Positions 7,738-15,879 of a DNA stretch of 23,606 bases are shown here, one piece after another. The translations under genes and the position numbers were made by a program. The notes beneath the pieces were generated by a model. The model was given only the letters and a program-made list of their open reading frames with translations. It did no database searches and was not told the DNA's origin. The DNA comes from JAAXHE01 sp964551635 (GTDB lineage: Bacteria; Latescibacterota; UBA2968; GCA-2709665): assembly GCA_964551635.1 (NCBI GenBank), contig CAZKDZ010000124.1, positions 1-23,606 on the forward strand, written 5' to 3'. How positions within the stretch are numbered: the stretch's first letter is position 1; every line of letters starts with the position of its first letter.

Positions 7738-8790
7738 CTATAGCAGATGGTCCAGAATGAGATTGGTTGATTCAACGATGCGTTGATCACGAGGCCGCAG
7801 ATCCGGCTCGAATTCCTCACCCGTTAGATGTTGCAGACCCTGAATGTAGCGGACAGCGATTTCTGCCGCCTGCTCGTTTGTGAACTGCTGGTCCTTCTCG
7901 GTAACCATTCCTCGCGCGAATTCTTTCGAAAACGAAACCGGTTTGCCATTCCGCGTCAGCGGCTGTCCGCCGCCGTCCATGCGCCAGAAGCGGCTCGAGT
8001 CCATCGTGTACAATTCGTCCGCCGCCACGATCCGATCTTTAGTGTTGACCCCGTGTTCCGTCTTCGTGTCCACGAGGATCATACCGCGCTCGGCGAGATA
8101 CTGGGAGACCATCCCGAAAGCCATGATGGATGCGTTGCGGAGCTCGTTGTATTGGGCGGGCGTGCAGACATTGTTGTCAAAGAGATACTGCGGATCGATC
8201 GTACGATCCACCTTGTCCTTGGTGCTCGGCGTATCCATCAGGTATGGCAGCACGCCATTGGCGGACAACTGGTCCACGTCGATCTGATGGCCCGCGTAGT
8301 CGAGCGACGTTTCACCCGCCTCCCTGGCTTGCAGCCAGTGCTGATAGAGGGACGTCGAGGTGCTGCTCTCGGCGTTATACATCCGAAGAACGTTTTCCAC
8401 CATGATCAGCTTCAAATTCTCAGCCGGAATCACGGTCGAACTGGCCTGAAGACCTGGCACCTTGAATTGAGAACTGCCCAATACGTGTTCCACCAGACGC
8501 AGCATGTGGTCATGATTGACAGCCAGCACCTGATCCTTGAACGGGATGGCCCCACGATTCACATCGTGCGTAGATATCCGGTTGTTCCGGAACATCAGCC
8601 GGATCGGCTGGCCTTCGCGGGTCGCGAGGTTCCCGCCAAACACCGAGTCGGATACCTTCCCCTCCATGATGGTGCAGCCATCGAGACGCGGAAGATCACC
8701 ATCGGCGATTATCTGTTTGATCGGACGCCCCTCATTGACGCGTGCCCCGTTCTCGGCCACCAGTTCTCTGATCTGGGTTTCATTCAGCAT
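7738..8790 (-). CDS. purC: SAICAR synthetase (divergent, long form)
   Basis: This is probably phosphoribosylaminoimidazole-succinocarboxamide synthase, which joins CAIR and aspartate using ATP in purine synthesis in the cytoplasm. The start at 8790 has an AGGAG ribosome-binding site seven bases upstream and gives 350 residues, longer than the usual bacterial 230-300. Family marks are GKVSDSVF (44-51, cf. GKVRD), the VDTKTEHG segment (240-247, cf. DTKFEFG) and DELYTMDSSRFW (258-269, cf. DE-x-TPDSSRFW). The second motif has lost its usual hydrophobic residue and Phe, so the protein is divergent. About 40 residues precede the first motif. No other purine gene is adjacent, so it does not sit in a pur operon here. 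Confidence 0.8.
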   Translation of the reverse strand: MLNETQIRELVAENGARVNEGRPIKQIIADGDLPRLDGCTIMEGKVSDSVFGGNLATREGQPIRLMFRNNRISTHDVNRGAIPFKDQVLAVNHDHMLRLVEHVLGSSQFKVPGLQASSTVIPAENLKLIMVENVLRMYNAESSTSTSLYQHWLQAREAGETSLDYAGHQIDVDQLSANGVLPYLMDTPSTKDKVDRTIDPQYLFDNNVCTPAQYNELRNASIMAFGMVSQYLAERGMILVDTKTEHGVNTKDRIVAADELYTMDSSRFWRMDGGGQPLTRNGKPVSFSKEFARGMVTEKDQQFTNEQAAEIAVRYIQGLQHLTGEEFEPDLRPRDQRIVESTNLILDHLL

Positions 8791-9212
8791 CGGTACACTC
8801 CTGTTCAGGTGACGGCCTCTGGGGGAGGACACTCAAGGGAACGGCGATCGTCGTAGAGGCTGGGTTTCGGAAGCGGATCGTTGTAAGCGGGATGCCTTGC
8901 GGGGGAGTTTTCGGGCGTTGCAAAAACCAGTCGGCTTGCTACAGTTCTTAAGATACACGGTGTGTTCGCGCAGAGCAAGGAAAACCGGCTCGAACGTGGA
9001 TTGGGTGAGGCAAGTCCGCCGCACGCGGTGGGACTATTCGGACCTTGACAAGCCACACATTTTCAGTTATCGTGGAAACAGTGCGTTGCAGGACGCCTCC
9101 TGTCCGCGGCAAGGGCTTAGCTCACCTGCTCCTTCCGAAGAGACACACATCCGGTTGCCCCTTTTCAACCCGAACAGAAGCGGACATCGGGGTTTCTTAA
9201 AAGGAGGCTACC
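8791..9212. other. Intergenic region between divergent purC and ankyrin gene
   Basis: These 422 bases separate purC (minus) from the ankyrin-repeat gene (plus) and must hold both promoters. A sigma70-like promoter for the plus-strand gene is visible at 9045-9073. I see no convincing small gene, RNA or repeat in the rest. Confidence 0.6.
9045..9073 (+). promoter_or_regulatory. Sigma70-like promoter for the ankyrin gene
   Basis: A consensus -35 box TTGACA (9045-9050) is followed after exactly 17 bases by TATCGT (9068-9073), a four-of-six match to the -10 consensus. Transcription would start near 9080 and give a leader of about 130 bases before the strong AAAAGGAGG ribosome-binding site of the gene at 9213. 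Confidence 0.5.
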
Positions 9213-10181
9213 ATGCCGCAGCTACTTCCGTCCGACCCATCTCTGGATCACCTCAGAGGACAGGCGAAAGAACTACGGAGAGCCTGCCATTCCGGCCGGC
9301 CTGAAGCACTCGACCGCGTCTGTTCTTCACATCCCGTATATCTCAATGCCGAGCAGTCAGATCAGCAACTGAGAAGTCTCTCGCTTCGGGACGCACAGTT
9401 GGTTATAGCCCGTGAGTACTTCTTCGACGACTGGTCCCGCATGAAGGAATACATCGAATGGGATTTACCGGTCCGCAGACAGGAGATCTCGACAATTGCG
9501 GAACGGCTCCGTGAAAGACCATCCCGTGCAACGCAGAGCGTAATGCAGTTCAGGCGAAACGGCACGACCTGGTCCAAGGCACCGATCCACCTCGCCAATA
9601 ACAGCATCCCCATGTTGGAGCTATTACTTAAGCATGGTGCCGAACTGGACCCAGCCGGGCATTCGGTCTTAGGACCTGACAGCAGCCCGGAGTTTATTGA
9701 CTATGCGCTCAGCAAAGGCGTGGATCTTGAGAATGAATACTACAATGGGAACGTGCTGGGACTTGCGGTCTACTTCGGGTATGCTGATACAGTTCGCCAC
9801 TATCTCCTTCGAGGCGTAAATATGACCTCGAGAAACCAGGACGATGGGGCGGGGATGGCACTTCTCCACAACGCTGCCTTCTGCTATTACCAAGAGGAGC
9901 GCTGGGAATCATACACTGAAATCGTCCGTCATCTCATTGAAGCCGGCGCAGACGTGAACGCCAGAACAAACGTGGATGAACCCTCTGAGGCTGGACGCCA
10001 CCTGATTGTCCAGGGCGAGATCCCATTGCACTTCGCAGCCGCCTACGGTCAAGCAGAGATGATCGAGGTACTGCTCCAGGCAGGTGCAAACAAGAAAGCG
10101 AAAACTGCCCAGGGAGAGACGCCGCTGGACTATGCAATAAGGGAGAGACGTCCGAAGTCAATTCTTGAGCTCCTCAAGTGA
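9213..10181 (+). CDS. Ankyrin-repeat protein
   Basis: This 322-residue protein starts at 9213 behind an excellent AAAAGGAGG ribosome-binding site. The N-terminal 80 residues (PSLDHLRGQAKELRRA, then RDAQLVIAREYFFDDW) match a head region I recall from bacterial ankyrin proteins. From about residue 125 ankyrin repeats follow: LLLKHGAELD, YALSKGVDLE, HYLLRGVNM, HLIEAGADVNART, and the best one, PLHFAAAYGQAEMIEVLLQAGANKKAKT, described here by its ends PLHFAAAYG and LLQAGAN. Such proteins mediate protein-protein contacts; no partner is evident. No signal peptide or membrane segment is seen. It is one of only two plus-strand genes in the window. Confidence 0.9.
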   Translation: MPQLLPSDPSLDHLRGQAKELRRACHSGRPEALDRVCSSHPVYLNAEQSDQQLRSLSLRDAQLVIAREYFFDDWSRMKEYIEWDLPVRRQEISTIAERLRERPSRATQSVMQFRRNGTTWSKAPIHLANNSIPMLELLLKHGAELDPAGHSVLGPDSSPEFIDYALSKGVDLENEYYNGNVLGLAVYFGYADTVRHYLLRGVNMTSRNQDDGAGMALLHNAAFCYYQEERWESYTEIVRHLIEAGADVNARTNVDEPSEAGRHLIVQGEIPLHFAAAYGQAEMIEVLLQAGANKKAKTAQGETPLDYAIRERRPKSILELLK

Positions 10182-10295
10182 GCCCCAAGCACTATGGGTA
10201 AAACATCATCGGATGTGTTTACGGGCGCCTCCAGGACGGGGCCGCCATTCGAGTTTTGGATCTGGACGGGATTGCACGTAGCGTTTTCGCGGGCT

Positions 10296-10363
10296 GCGAA
10301 CCTGCCGCAGACAGATCTCCTGCGGAGGCCGAATGACCGGATCCGCAACCCGAAGTGTTAGAT
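10296..10363 (-). repeat. Decayed attC-like element 3' of the sulfotransferase
   Basis: On the minus strand the element opens with ATCTAAC (10357-10363), an exact RYYYAAC box, 46 bases past the sulfotransferase stop. It ends with TGCGGCAGGTTCGC. The same TGCGGC-GGTTCG block sits next to the 3' boxes of the elements at 12166-12223 and 16699-16813, but here the expected GTTA box has become GCAG. The ankyrin gene ends at 10181 on the other strand. The 228 bases between the two convergent genes hold nothing else I recognise. Confidence 0.35.
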
Positions 10364-10409
10364 GATTTGCCAGCCAGGGTTGTTGGGGCTCGTTCCCTGC
10401 ACCGCGGTA

Positions 10410-11252
10410 TCAAACTCTGGTCTCCACGAGCGCTCCGACATCGTCGTCACCAAACAGCCACCCGGTGTCATCGTTCCCGAATCGTTCATTTATCTCATTG
10501 GCATTGGGCAACATTGCATAGGATTCAGGAGCATTGATCTTTGAAGTGCGAGGATCGAGGTGGTGGTCCAGCTCATCACACGTGGGTAACTCGAGTCCCA
10601 GGAATTCAAAGATCTCCCTGGCGGCAGCACGATTCTTCCCGAGGTCGCCGGTGTAGAGATTCTCGTAGCAGACCTTCAAGTAAGTACCGGTTGCGCGCCG
10701 TTCGATCACGCTGTTGTAGTAGCCCGTGAGCTCTTTCGCGTATTCAAGACGATCGGCGAACTTCCCCATGGAGACGGGTCTCAGGTTACGATACGTTTGC
10801 CTGGTTTGCTCATTCAAGTCCGAAATCTGCCAGACTTTCGTTTGTTCGGCTATGCATCCGGAGACTTCGGCCCTTAGCAGATTTTTCCTTTGCAGGAAGA
10901 GGACTCTCACGTCTGGAGAAAGCAACAGATGGGTGTACAGCTTTTTTGGGAGTTGGTAGCTGAGGATCTTTATCCCGTTGTACCTGGCGAAGAGATCGTC
11001 AAGGGCTTTCTCAAGCGACGGAACGTCCTCAATGAAGTCTACGTAGTTCCTCTCATCCGGGTTTTCCTTTGCATATCCGTGCCAGAACGGTTCCAGCGCG
11101 ACGTTCATCAGGGGATGCAGTTGCAAAACGCGGCAGAGCGTCGTACTTCCGCTTCGCGCATGTGCAAAGATGACGGTTCTTTCCGGAGGATCTTCCATCT
11201 CGTAATCCAAAAGTGCATCCTTTTCCTCGGTACTCTGAATCCGCTTCTTCAC
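10410..11252 (-). CDS. Sulfotransferase family protein
   Basis: The product is 280 residues, starting at a GTG at 11252; an in-frame TAG lies two codons before it, so no longer version exists. The 5'-phosphosulfate-binding loop ARSGSTTL (32-39) follows the first beta strand TVIFAH, as in PAPS-dependent sulfotransferases. A later segment with VRVLFLQRKNLLR resembles the 3'-phosphate-binding region. The C-terminal part contains YENLYTG and REIFEFLGL, also usual in bacterial family members. The acceptor (sugar, lipid or small molecule) is unknown. The start lies only 32 bases from the divergent methyltransferase gene. A broken second copy of its N-terminal region is at 15880-15982. Confidence 0.82.
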   Translation of the reverse strand: MKKRIQSTEEKDALLDYEMEDPPERTVIFAHARSGSTTLCRVLQLHPLMNVALEPFWHGYAKENPDERNYVDFIEDVPSLEKALDDLFARYNGIKILSYQLPKKLYTHLLLSPDVRVLFLQRKNLLRAEVSGCIAEQTKVWQISDLNEQTRQTYRNLRPVSMGKFADRLEYAKELTGYYNSVIERRATGTYLKVCYENLYTGDLGKNRAAAREIFEFLGLELPTCDELDHHLDPRTSKINAPESYAMLPNANEINERFGNDDTGWLFGDDDVGALVETRV

Positions 11253-11284
11253 GAACTACGCCATTCAATTTAGCGGGAGGTCAG

Positions 11285-12034
11285 ATGTCCGAGGAAGATC
11301 AGAGGCGTCAAGTAGAAGCTCGATGGGAACAGATCGGCAAGGAAGTCTCAAAAGCACCTGGGTACACGAATGAGATGGAAGACCTGCACGATTTCTTCGA
11401 CATGGCTGCTGACATATGGGACGAGAAATTCGGACCCGGTTCAGCCCGGGTCTATGTCGAATTGGCTGGCCAGATTTCCCCCACAGAAGGGCGAATTCGA
11501 ATCCTGGATCTCGGCTGTGGAACTGGCCTGGAGCTGGACCAGGTATTCCTGAGAGCACCAAACGCAATCATCACCGGCATAGACCTTGCCGCCGGGATGC
11601 TAAATCGCCTTAGAGAGAAATATCGCGCAAGGGCCGATCAGATCCAGCTGATCGAAGGGAACTACCTTGATGTTCCATTTGGAAAAGACGAATACGACTA
11701 CGCGATCTCGAGTCTGACCACACATCACCTGCCGCCGGAAAACAAGGTCATTGTGTATCGTAAGATATTCAAGGCCCTAAAGCCGCGTGGGTCCTATATC
11801 GAGGGCGATCAAACAACCTCACAAGAAGGAGAGCAGGATGGCCTTGATCGATTTCGACGTGAAGTCGCCAGACTTCCAGAGGCTGATCGTGCGCAATGGA
11901 ACTATGACATCACACTTAGCCCAGACACCAACATGGGCTTGCTCAGGGAGGCGGGTTTCAAAGTGGTCAATCTGATACGAGATTACGAACCTGGTGAGTG
12001 TGCCGTGATCGCGGCCAGGAAAACAGCCGTCTGA
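11285..12034 (+). CDS. SAM-dependent methyltransferase (class I)
   Basis: The 249-residue protein starts at the ATG at 11285, four bases after GGGAGG. Motif I, ILDLGCGTGLELD (73-85), is a textbook SAM-binding loop, and IITGIDLAAGMLNRL supplies the acidic end of beta2. Later strands include YDYAISSLTTHHL (motif IV region) and LKPRGSYIEGD (motif V/VI region). A helical segment of about 50 residues precedes the Rossmann core. The substrate is unknown. It is divergent from the sulfotransferase with a 32-base gap, so its promoter must lie inside that gene's 5' end. The plus-strand orientation is unusual in this window. Confidence 0.9.
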   Translation: MSEEDQRRQVEARWEQIGKEVSKAPGYTNEMEDLHDFFDMAADIWDEKFGPGSARVYVELAGQISPTEGRIRILDLGCGTGLELDQVFLRAPNAIITGIDLAAGMLNRLREKYRARADQIQLIEGNYLDVPFGKDEYDYAISSLTTHHLPPENKVIVYRKIFKALKPRGSYIEGDQTTSQEGEQDGLDRFRREVARLPEADRAQWNYDITLSPDTNMGLLREAGFKVVNLIRDYEPGECAVIAARKTAV

Positions 12035-12494
12035 AGTGACACCAATGCCGCTAAACTTTCTATTGATGGTGACACAACTGACGGAGACTCAACTTGGCTG
12101 CCGCCGCAGGACGCGGCGCTGGTTTTGATTTCAGGGCCGCATGGCACATAAAGTTCCCGCCAATTGCGAACCCGCCGCAGGCGGTTTGAGCGAACGTAGT
12201 GAACCGCACATCTCTTGTTAACGGGCGTGCGGCACGGGGTGGTTGGGTGAACTTGCAGGATGCAAGCTTGGTTTGCGTCAGCCGGCTAATTCAAAACGGA
12301 TGCGAACGTCCCCAGCTTTTGCCGCAGCCGATCTTCGGTTGTTCGGCAAGGCAACAATCCGGTGGGATCAGCGCGATTACGGCCAATGCCGGAAGAGGAA
12401 TTTGTCGGGTTGATGGAACTCTCATGGTCGGGACTTCCATTTACTATTCGTGAATTCGTCCAGCCGGAAGCAGTTCCACACCATCATCGATGAT
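12035..12494. other. 460-bp non-coding stretch
   Basis: No convincing gene lies here. Its recognisable content is the attC-like element at 12166-12223, with two nested hairpins: CCGCC/GGCGG (12172-12184) and GCGGTT/AACCGC (12181-12207). The rest (12224-12494) shows no structure I can name. Confidence 0.5.
12166..12223 (-). repeat. Decayed attC-like element
   Basis: On the minus strand it begins with CGTTAAC (12217-12223), contains a GCGGTT/AACCGC hairpin, and ends with the shared TGCGGCGGGTTCG block. A final GTTA box is not preserved (GCAATTG). The internal GAGCGAACGTAGTGA loop resembles the variable middle parts of some attC sites. It lies about 270 bases beyond the 3' end of the GH32/43-like gene. 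Confidence 0.35.
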
Positions 12495-14045
12495 CTACTT
12501 ATCACCCTCGATTTCTGCCTCGCCGTTTTTTGTGAACCGACCGGCGGCGAACCTGAAGCTGAAAAGGTCCGCGTGTTTGAGTTGGAACTGCAGGCGCACG
12601 GGCTTTCCGGCGTAATACCCGGGAGTGAGTCCAGACTGCCACGTGACCGGGTGGTCGATTTCGTCGCCCCGCAGCGGCTTGCAGTCGTTCAGCGTCAGGC
12701 CCTTCAAGGGCTCGCCGTTTGCATCCTGGATTTCGACCCGGATTTCACCGGCAGGGCGGGGCCAGGCGATGTAGTTGAGCTCCAGTTGGCTGCCGTTGAG
12801 CACAAACGGTTTTGTCACGATCGTTCCGCCGTTCGGACCGGATCGGACGGAAACGAATCCGTCGACCCGGAACGTAAAACGCCTGAGCCGCATCCTCGGC
12901 ACGAATGACTTCTTCTTCCACTCCGGCAGCGCGTTGCTTTCCTCATATCCGTACCCTTCGGTGGCATAGACGAAGTACTCGCCCTCATTGCCACGAACCA
13001 GACCGTGGGCCATGTAGTTGGCGCGGTTGCCATCGCGTTGTTGGGGGGCACTGCAGGGAATCAATGGTTCCCGGCGTCGCAGGAACGAGGTCCCGCCGTC
13101 GCGGCTGGTCATCAGGATGGGATGGACCTGGGCGACGGCAAACCGGTCCGTGTATTCGGTGGGAAAGGCGATCAGAATGTGTGGCGCGCGTTCATACGGA
13201 AGGACGCCGTTGGTGTACATCTCCCGGTCGACCTTGTCCGAATACTTCAGCGGGACGGGTTCCGTCCAATTCACGAAATCGTCCGACACAGCCATGTGCA
13301 CATTGCGCATATGACCTCTTAGCAGATCCCGCACGAACGCGACGTAGCGGCCGCGAACCGGATCCCGGAACGCCAGGTTCTGCGAATCGAAACGCCCCTT
13401 CGTAATCACGGGCTTTTCGGTCATCAACGTCCAGTGAAGTCCGTCCGGCGACTTGAAGGGATACATGCCGTAATCGGTGTATTTTCCCGGAATCTGGTGC
13501 GCACCACGAGCCCCGCGGACCAGTGCCTTGTACCGAGCGTCGGGTTTGACAGTTGGGCTGGTGTCGATGAACGGGACCACGTCGCCGCGCCATCCCAGGC
13601 CAGTGTGGGTTCCCAGGTTGCCTTGCCACTTGTCAGTGGGAAGGTACTTTCTGCCATCCCCACCGATGACGATGTTGTTGTCCGAGGATCCTCTGAATCT
13701 GAATAGACCAAGGTTTGGCTTCGTCCACCGGATGCCGTCGCGGCTTTCCGCGTAACACATCGGTTCGCCTCGGGCGTCTTCGCCGCTGCCGTGGTGATGG
13801 CCGCGGTAGTACATGCGAAACAGATCTCTGTCCTTGAGTACCGAGACGTAGCCCAAAGAAGCATCTTCCCAGGCCTTGTCGTTCATCAGCACGACCTCTT
13901 TGCCCAACGGCTCGTGCAGATGTAGCGCCGCGTCGCCCTCGAAGCGTTCCACGAGCCAGTCATCAACGAGCAATTCGAGCCGCGAGCGGCTCTGATAGAA
14001 GACTTTGAGCTCGGTCAGCGGCGATGATGGACTGATGTCCGTCAT
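12495..14045 (-). CDS. GH32/GH43-like five-bladed beta-propeller protein
   Basis: This 516-residue protein has the blade-type repeats of glycoside hydrolase families 32/43/68 and related uncharacterised proteins. Signs are LLVDDWLVERFEG at the N-terminus, FRMYYRG, YAESRDGIRWTKPNLG, YKSPDGLHWT-like segments (FKSPDGLHWTLM), AVSDDFVNWTEPVPL, and LMTSRDGGTSFLRR. These are strand-Asp-Gly-x-x-W units. A C-terminal beta-sandwich-like part follows from about residue 395. Catalytic carboxylates cannot be assigned with certainty. I see no clear signal peptide. The ATG at 14045 is preceded by TGAGGTG seven bases upstream. Proteins of this kind are frequent in polysaccharide-degrading environmental bacteria. 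The repeat at 14060-14104 forms its leader. Confidence 0.75.
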   Translation of the reverse strand: MTDISPSSPLTELKVFYQSRSRLELLVDDWLVERFEGDAALHLHEPLGKEVVLMNDKAWEDASLGYVSVLKDRDLFRMYYRGHHHGSGEDARGEPMCYAESRDGIRWTKPNLGLFRFRGSSDNNIVIGGDGRKYLPTDKWQGNLGTHTGLGWRGDVVPFIDTSPTVKPDARYKALVRGARGAHQIPGKYTDYGMYPFKSPDGLHWTLMTEKPVITKGRFDSQNLAFRDPVRGRYVAFVRDLLRGHMRNVHMAVSDDFVNWTEPVPLKYSDKVDREMYTNGVLPYERAPHILIAFPTEYTDRFAVAQVHPILMTSRDGGTSFLRRREPLIPCSAPQQRDGNRANYMAHGLVRGNEGEYFVYATEGYGYEESNALPEWKKKSFVPRMRLRRFTFRVDGFVSVRSGPNGGTIVTKPFVLNGSQLELNYIAWPRPAGEIRVEIQDANGEPLKGLTLNDCKPLRGDEIDHPVTWQSGLTPGYYAGKPVRLQFQLKHADLFSFRFAAGRFTKNGEAEIEGDK

Positions 14046-14059
14046 CGGTTTACACCTCA

Positions 14060-14104
14060 GGTTAAGTGCTGGTGGCCCTTATCACGGCGAAGCCTTGACG
14101 GGCA
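14060..14104 (-). repeat. 5' leader repeat, copy 2
   Basis: This second copy of the sequence at 793-835 lies 14 bases upstream of the GH32/43-like start codon. The TCACGGCGAAGCCT core (14082-14095) is identical in both copies, and the flanking GGTTAAGT and ACGGGCA blocks are also shared. Confidence 0.45.
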
Positions 14105-14220
14105 TCCACAGCAGGCACACCGTCACCTATCGCCTATCTGTTTTGCACGGCCGGGGATCGGGGCCTGTGGCGTCCGTTGCCAAGGGTCGCGGCGGATCGG
14201 ACCTTCCGGCGCATTGGGTG

Positions 14221-14235
14221 AATCACGTTGTGATT
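14221..14235. promoter_or_regulatory. Inverted repeat AATCAC-GTT-GTGATT
   Basis: A perfect six-base inverted repeat with a three-base centre lies in the gap between paralogue B's 3' end and the GH32/43-like gene. It could be an operator half-site pair or chance. No T-run follows it, so it is not an obvious terminator. Confidence 0.25.
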
Positions 14236-14314
14236 AGCCGGTTTCCGGGGACGTCGATTCCGCGAGTCGGCGAAGCGACGAATCCCGCAGATAAGTCCCG
14301 CAACGGGCGCATGC

Positions 14315-15691
14315 CTACCTGCTGAACGCGTCGGGCCTGCCGGAGTCCGAGGGCCAGTACCCGTCGCGGCTCGGGTGCCAGCGCTTGCCGCACAGGTCGG
14401 AGATCACGCTCCATTCGGGGGCGCTCAGATCAGGGTCCGGCTGGAACAGGAAGCGCTGCAGGCCGGCCCGCTCGGAGGCGGTCAGGATGCCGTGCAGGTC
14501 GCGGGCGGTCATGGGCTCGCCCCCGTGCGGACGGCGCCCCGTCGAAACCCAGGCGATCGCCTTGTTCACATCCCCGATGGCCTCCAGCGCTCGGCGCGTC
14601 TCGTTGTACACCAGCTCCGAGTAGAACTCGTCGGGGAACCCCAGTTCCATGTCCGCCAGGGTCTGCACCCCGGGAAGCTCCAGCCCCAGGAAGGCCTTGA
14701 CCACGGCGAAGCCGTCTGCCTCCAACAGGGTCGGGTTCCAGTCCAAGACCTGCTGCACCCAGCGGGCCATGGTGCCGTAGAGGCCGTCATTCCCGCGGTG
14801 CCAGAAGTAGTGCTTGGGGAAGACGTAGTCGAAGTACTCCGCCATCTCGCCAAATTCGTGCCCGGTCAGTGACGAGAAAGCAGCGGTGCGCGGAATGCCC
14901 CCCAGCTCCACCTTCCCTCCCAATCTCTGCATCTGCGTGTGCACGGCGCGCATGAACCCCCGCGCCGCTTCGCGGCGGGCGCGCAGCCAGTACAGGGCAT
15001 CCTCGTTCAGGTCGAACAGGATCAGTGCCCCCAGCATGCCGCCGGACGCGTGGTAGCGCACCAGATCCGGAGTCAGGTTGTGGAAACGCTCGTTCAGGTG
15101 CGCCATGCCGCGGGCGACGCGCTCCACATCGGCGCCGATGGCTTCCAGTCGGTGCCGCATGCGACCGTCCAGTTCCAGTAGGGCCTGACCCCGATGGAAG
15201 GCAAGTTCGTAGAAGGTCTCACCGGGCTGGTCCAGGATGACGCCGTGGGCCTGGGGATAGGCACTGGCCAGGTCGTGCACCCCGGCGGCCACCTCGATGG
15301 CCCCAAAAGGGTCCTCCTCCTCGGCCAGGCCGCTGGTGGTACCCTGGCCCCGCTGGTAGAGCAGCCGGAGCCCGTCTCTGGAGTCGAAGATCATGATGTG
15401 CCAGCCCCGGGAGGCGGCGTTGTCGAGGAGCGCGTGGAGCTGCTTCTCCCTCTCGGGGGTGCGGGCCGTTTCCGGGGGCGTCTTGATGCCGAACGCGGCG
15501 TACACCTTTGGGTCCGCCGCAAACGAGGGGGTGAGGGTGTCCCCCCACAACGGCATGCCGGCCTCGTTCCTGAGCCACATCCGTCCCACCACGATGCCGC
15601 CCACCCCTCCCGCCTCCCACGCGTCGAAGATGCGCGGGTAGTCGTCCAGCCAGCGCTCCAGGGGATTGTGCACGAAGATCCACGGTACCAT
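14315..15691 (-). CDS. Uncharacterised protein, paralogue B (TIM-barrel-like?)
   Basis: This 458-residue protein belongs to the same unrecognised family as the product of 2744-4057. A longer frame exists upstream, but the ATG at 15691 follows GAGAGAGGTGA and aligns with paralogue A's N-terminus. Shared blocks include KVELGGIPRTAAFSSLTG, EYFDYVFPKHYFWHRG, LVYNETRRALEAIGD and AWVSTGRRPHGG. Relative to A it has an insertion of about 25 residues, rich in Gly, Glu and Asp, after the segment GWHIMIFDS. No signal peptide is seen. The two genes lie over 10 kb apart on the same strand, so this is a dispersed duplication, with clear divergence at the residue level. Confidence 0.8.
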   Translation of the reverse strand: MVPWIFVHNPLERWLDDYPRIFDAWEAGGVGGIVVGRMWLRNEAGMPLWGDTLTPSFAADPKVYAAFGIKTPPETARTPEREKQLHALLDNAASRGWHIMIFDSRDGLRLLYQRGQGTTSGLAEEEDPFGAIEVAAGVHDLASAYPQAHGVILDQPGETFYELAFHRGQALLELDGRMRHRLEAIGADVERVARGMAHLNERFHNLTPDLVRYHASGGMLGALILFDLNEDALYWLRARREAARGFMRAVHTQMQRLGGKVELGGIPRTAAFSSLTGHEFGEMAEYFDYVFPKHYFWHRGNDGLYGTMARWVQQVLDWNPTLLEADGFAVVKAFLGLELPGVQTLADMELGFPDEFYSELVYNETRRALEAIGDVNKAIAWVSTGRRPHGGEPMTARDLHGILTASERAGLQRFLFQPDPDLSAPEWSVISDLCGKRWHPSRDGYWPSDSGRPDAFSR

Positions 15692-15810
15692 CGCGTCACC
15701 TCTCTCTCTGCATGATGGTCGGTTCCTTAACTGCACATTCAATGAGCATCCACAGCCGGAAACCCATCATGCCCAAGAGGAGGACAGGCAGGATTTCCAA
15801 AAGACCTATG

Positions 15811-15871
15811 CTGTCAACGCCGGTTTTGTTTTTGACAAAGGCACCGGTCTAAAATTGGACACAATTGACAG
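15811..15871. repeat. 61-bp segment bounded by CTGTCAA/TTGACAG
   Basis: CTGTCAA (15811-15817) and its reverse complement TTGACAG (15865-15871) bound an AT-richer segment. Inside are a further TTTTTGACAAA and two CCGGT motifs. It directly abuts the truncated end of the sulfotransferase fragment. It could be a remnant of a mobile-element end or a small inverted-repeat element; no transposase is present. Confidence 0.25.
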
Positions 15872-15879
15872 GATGGTGA

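Noticed and set aside
7828..8856. Long open frame (342 codons) on the plus strand
   Set aside because: It is the antisense shadow of purC; the minus-strand product has clear family motifs.
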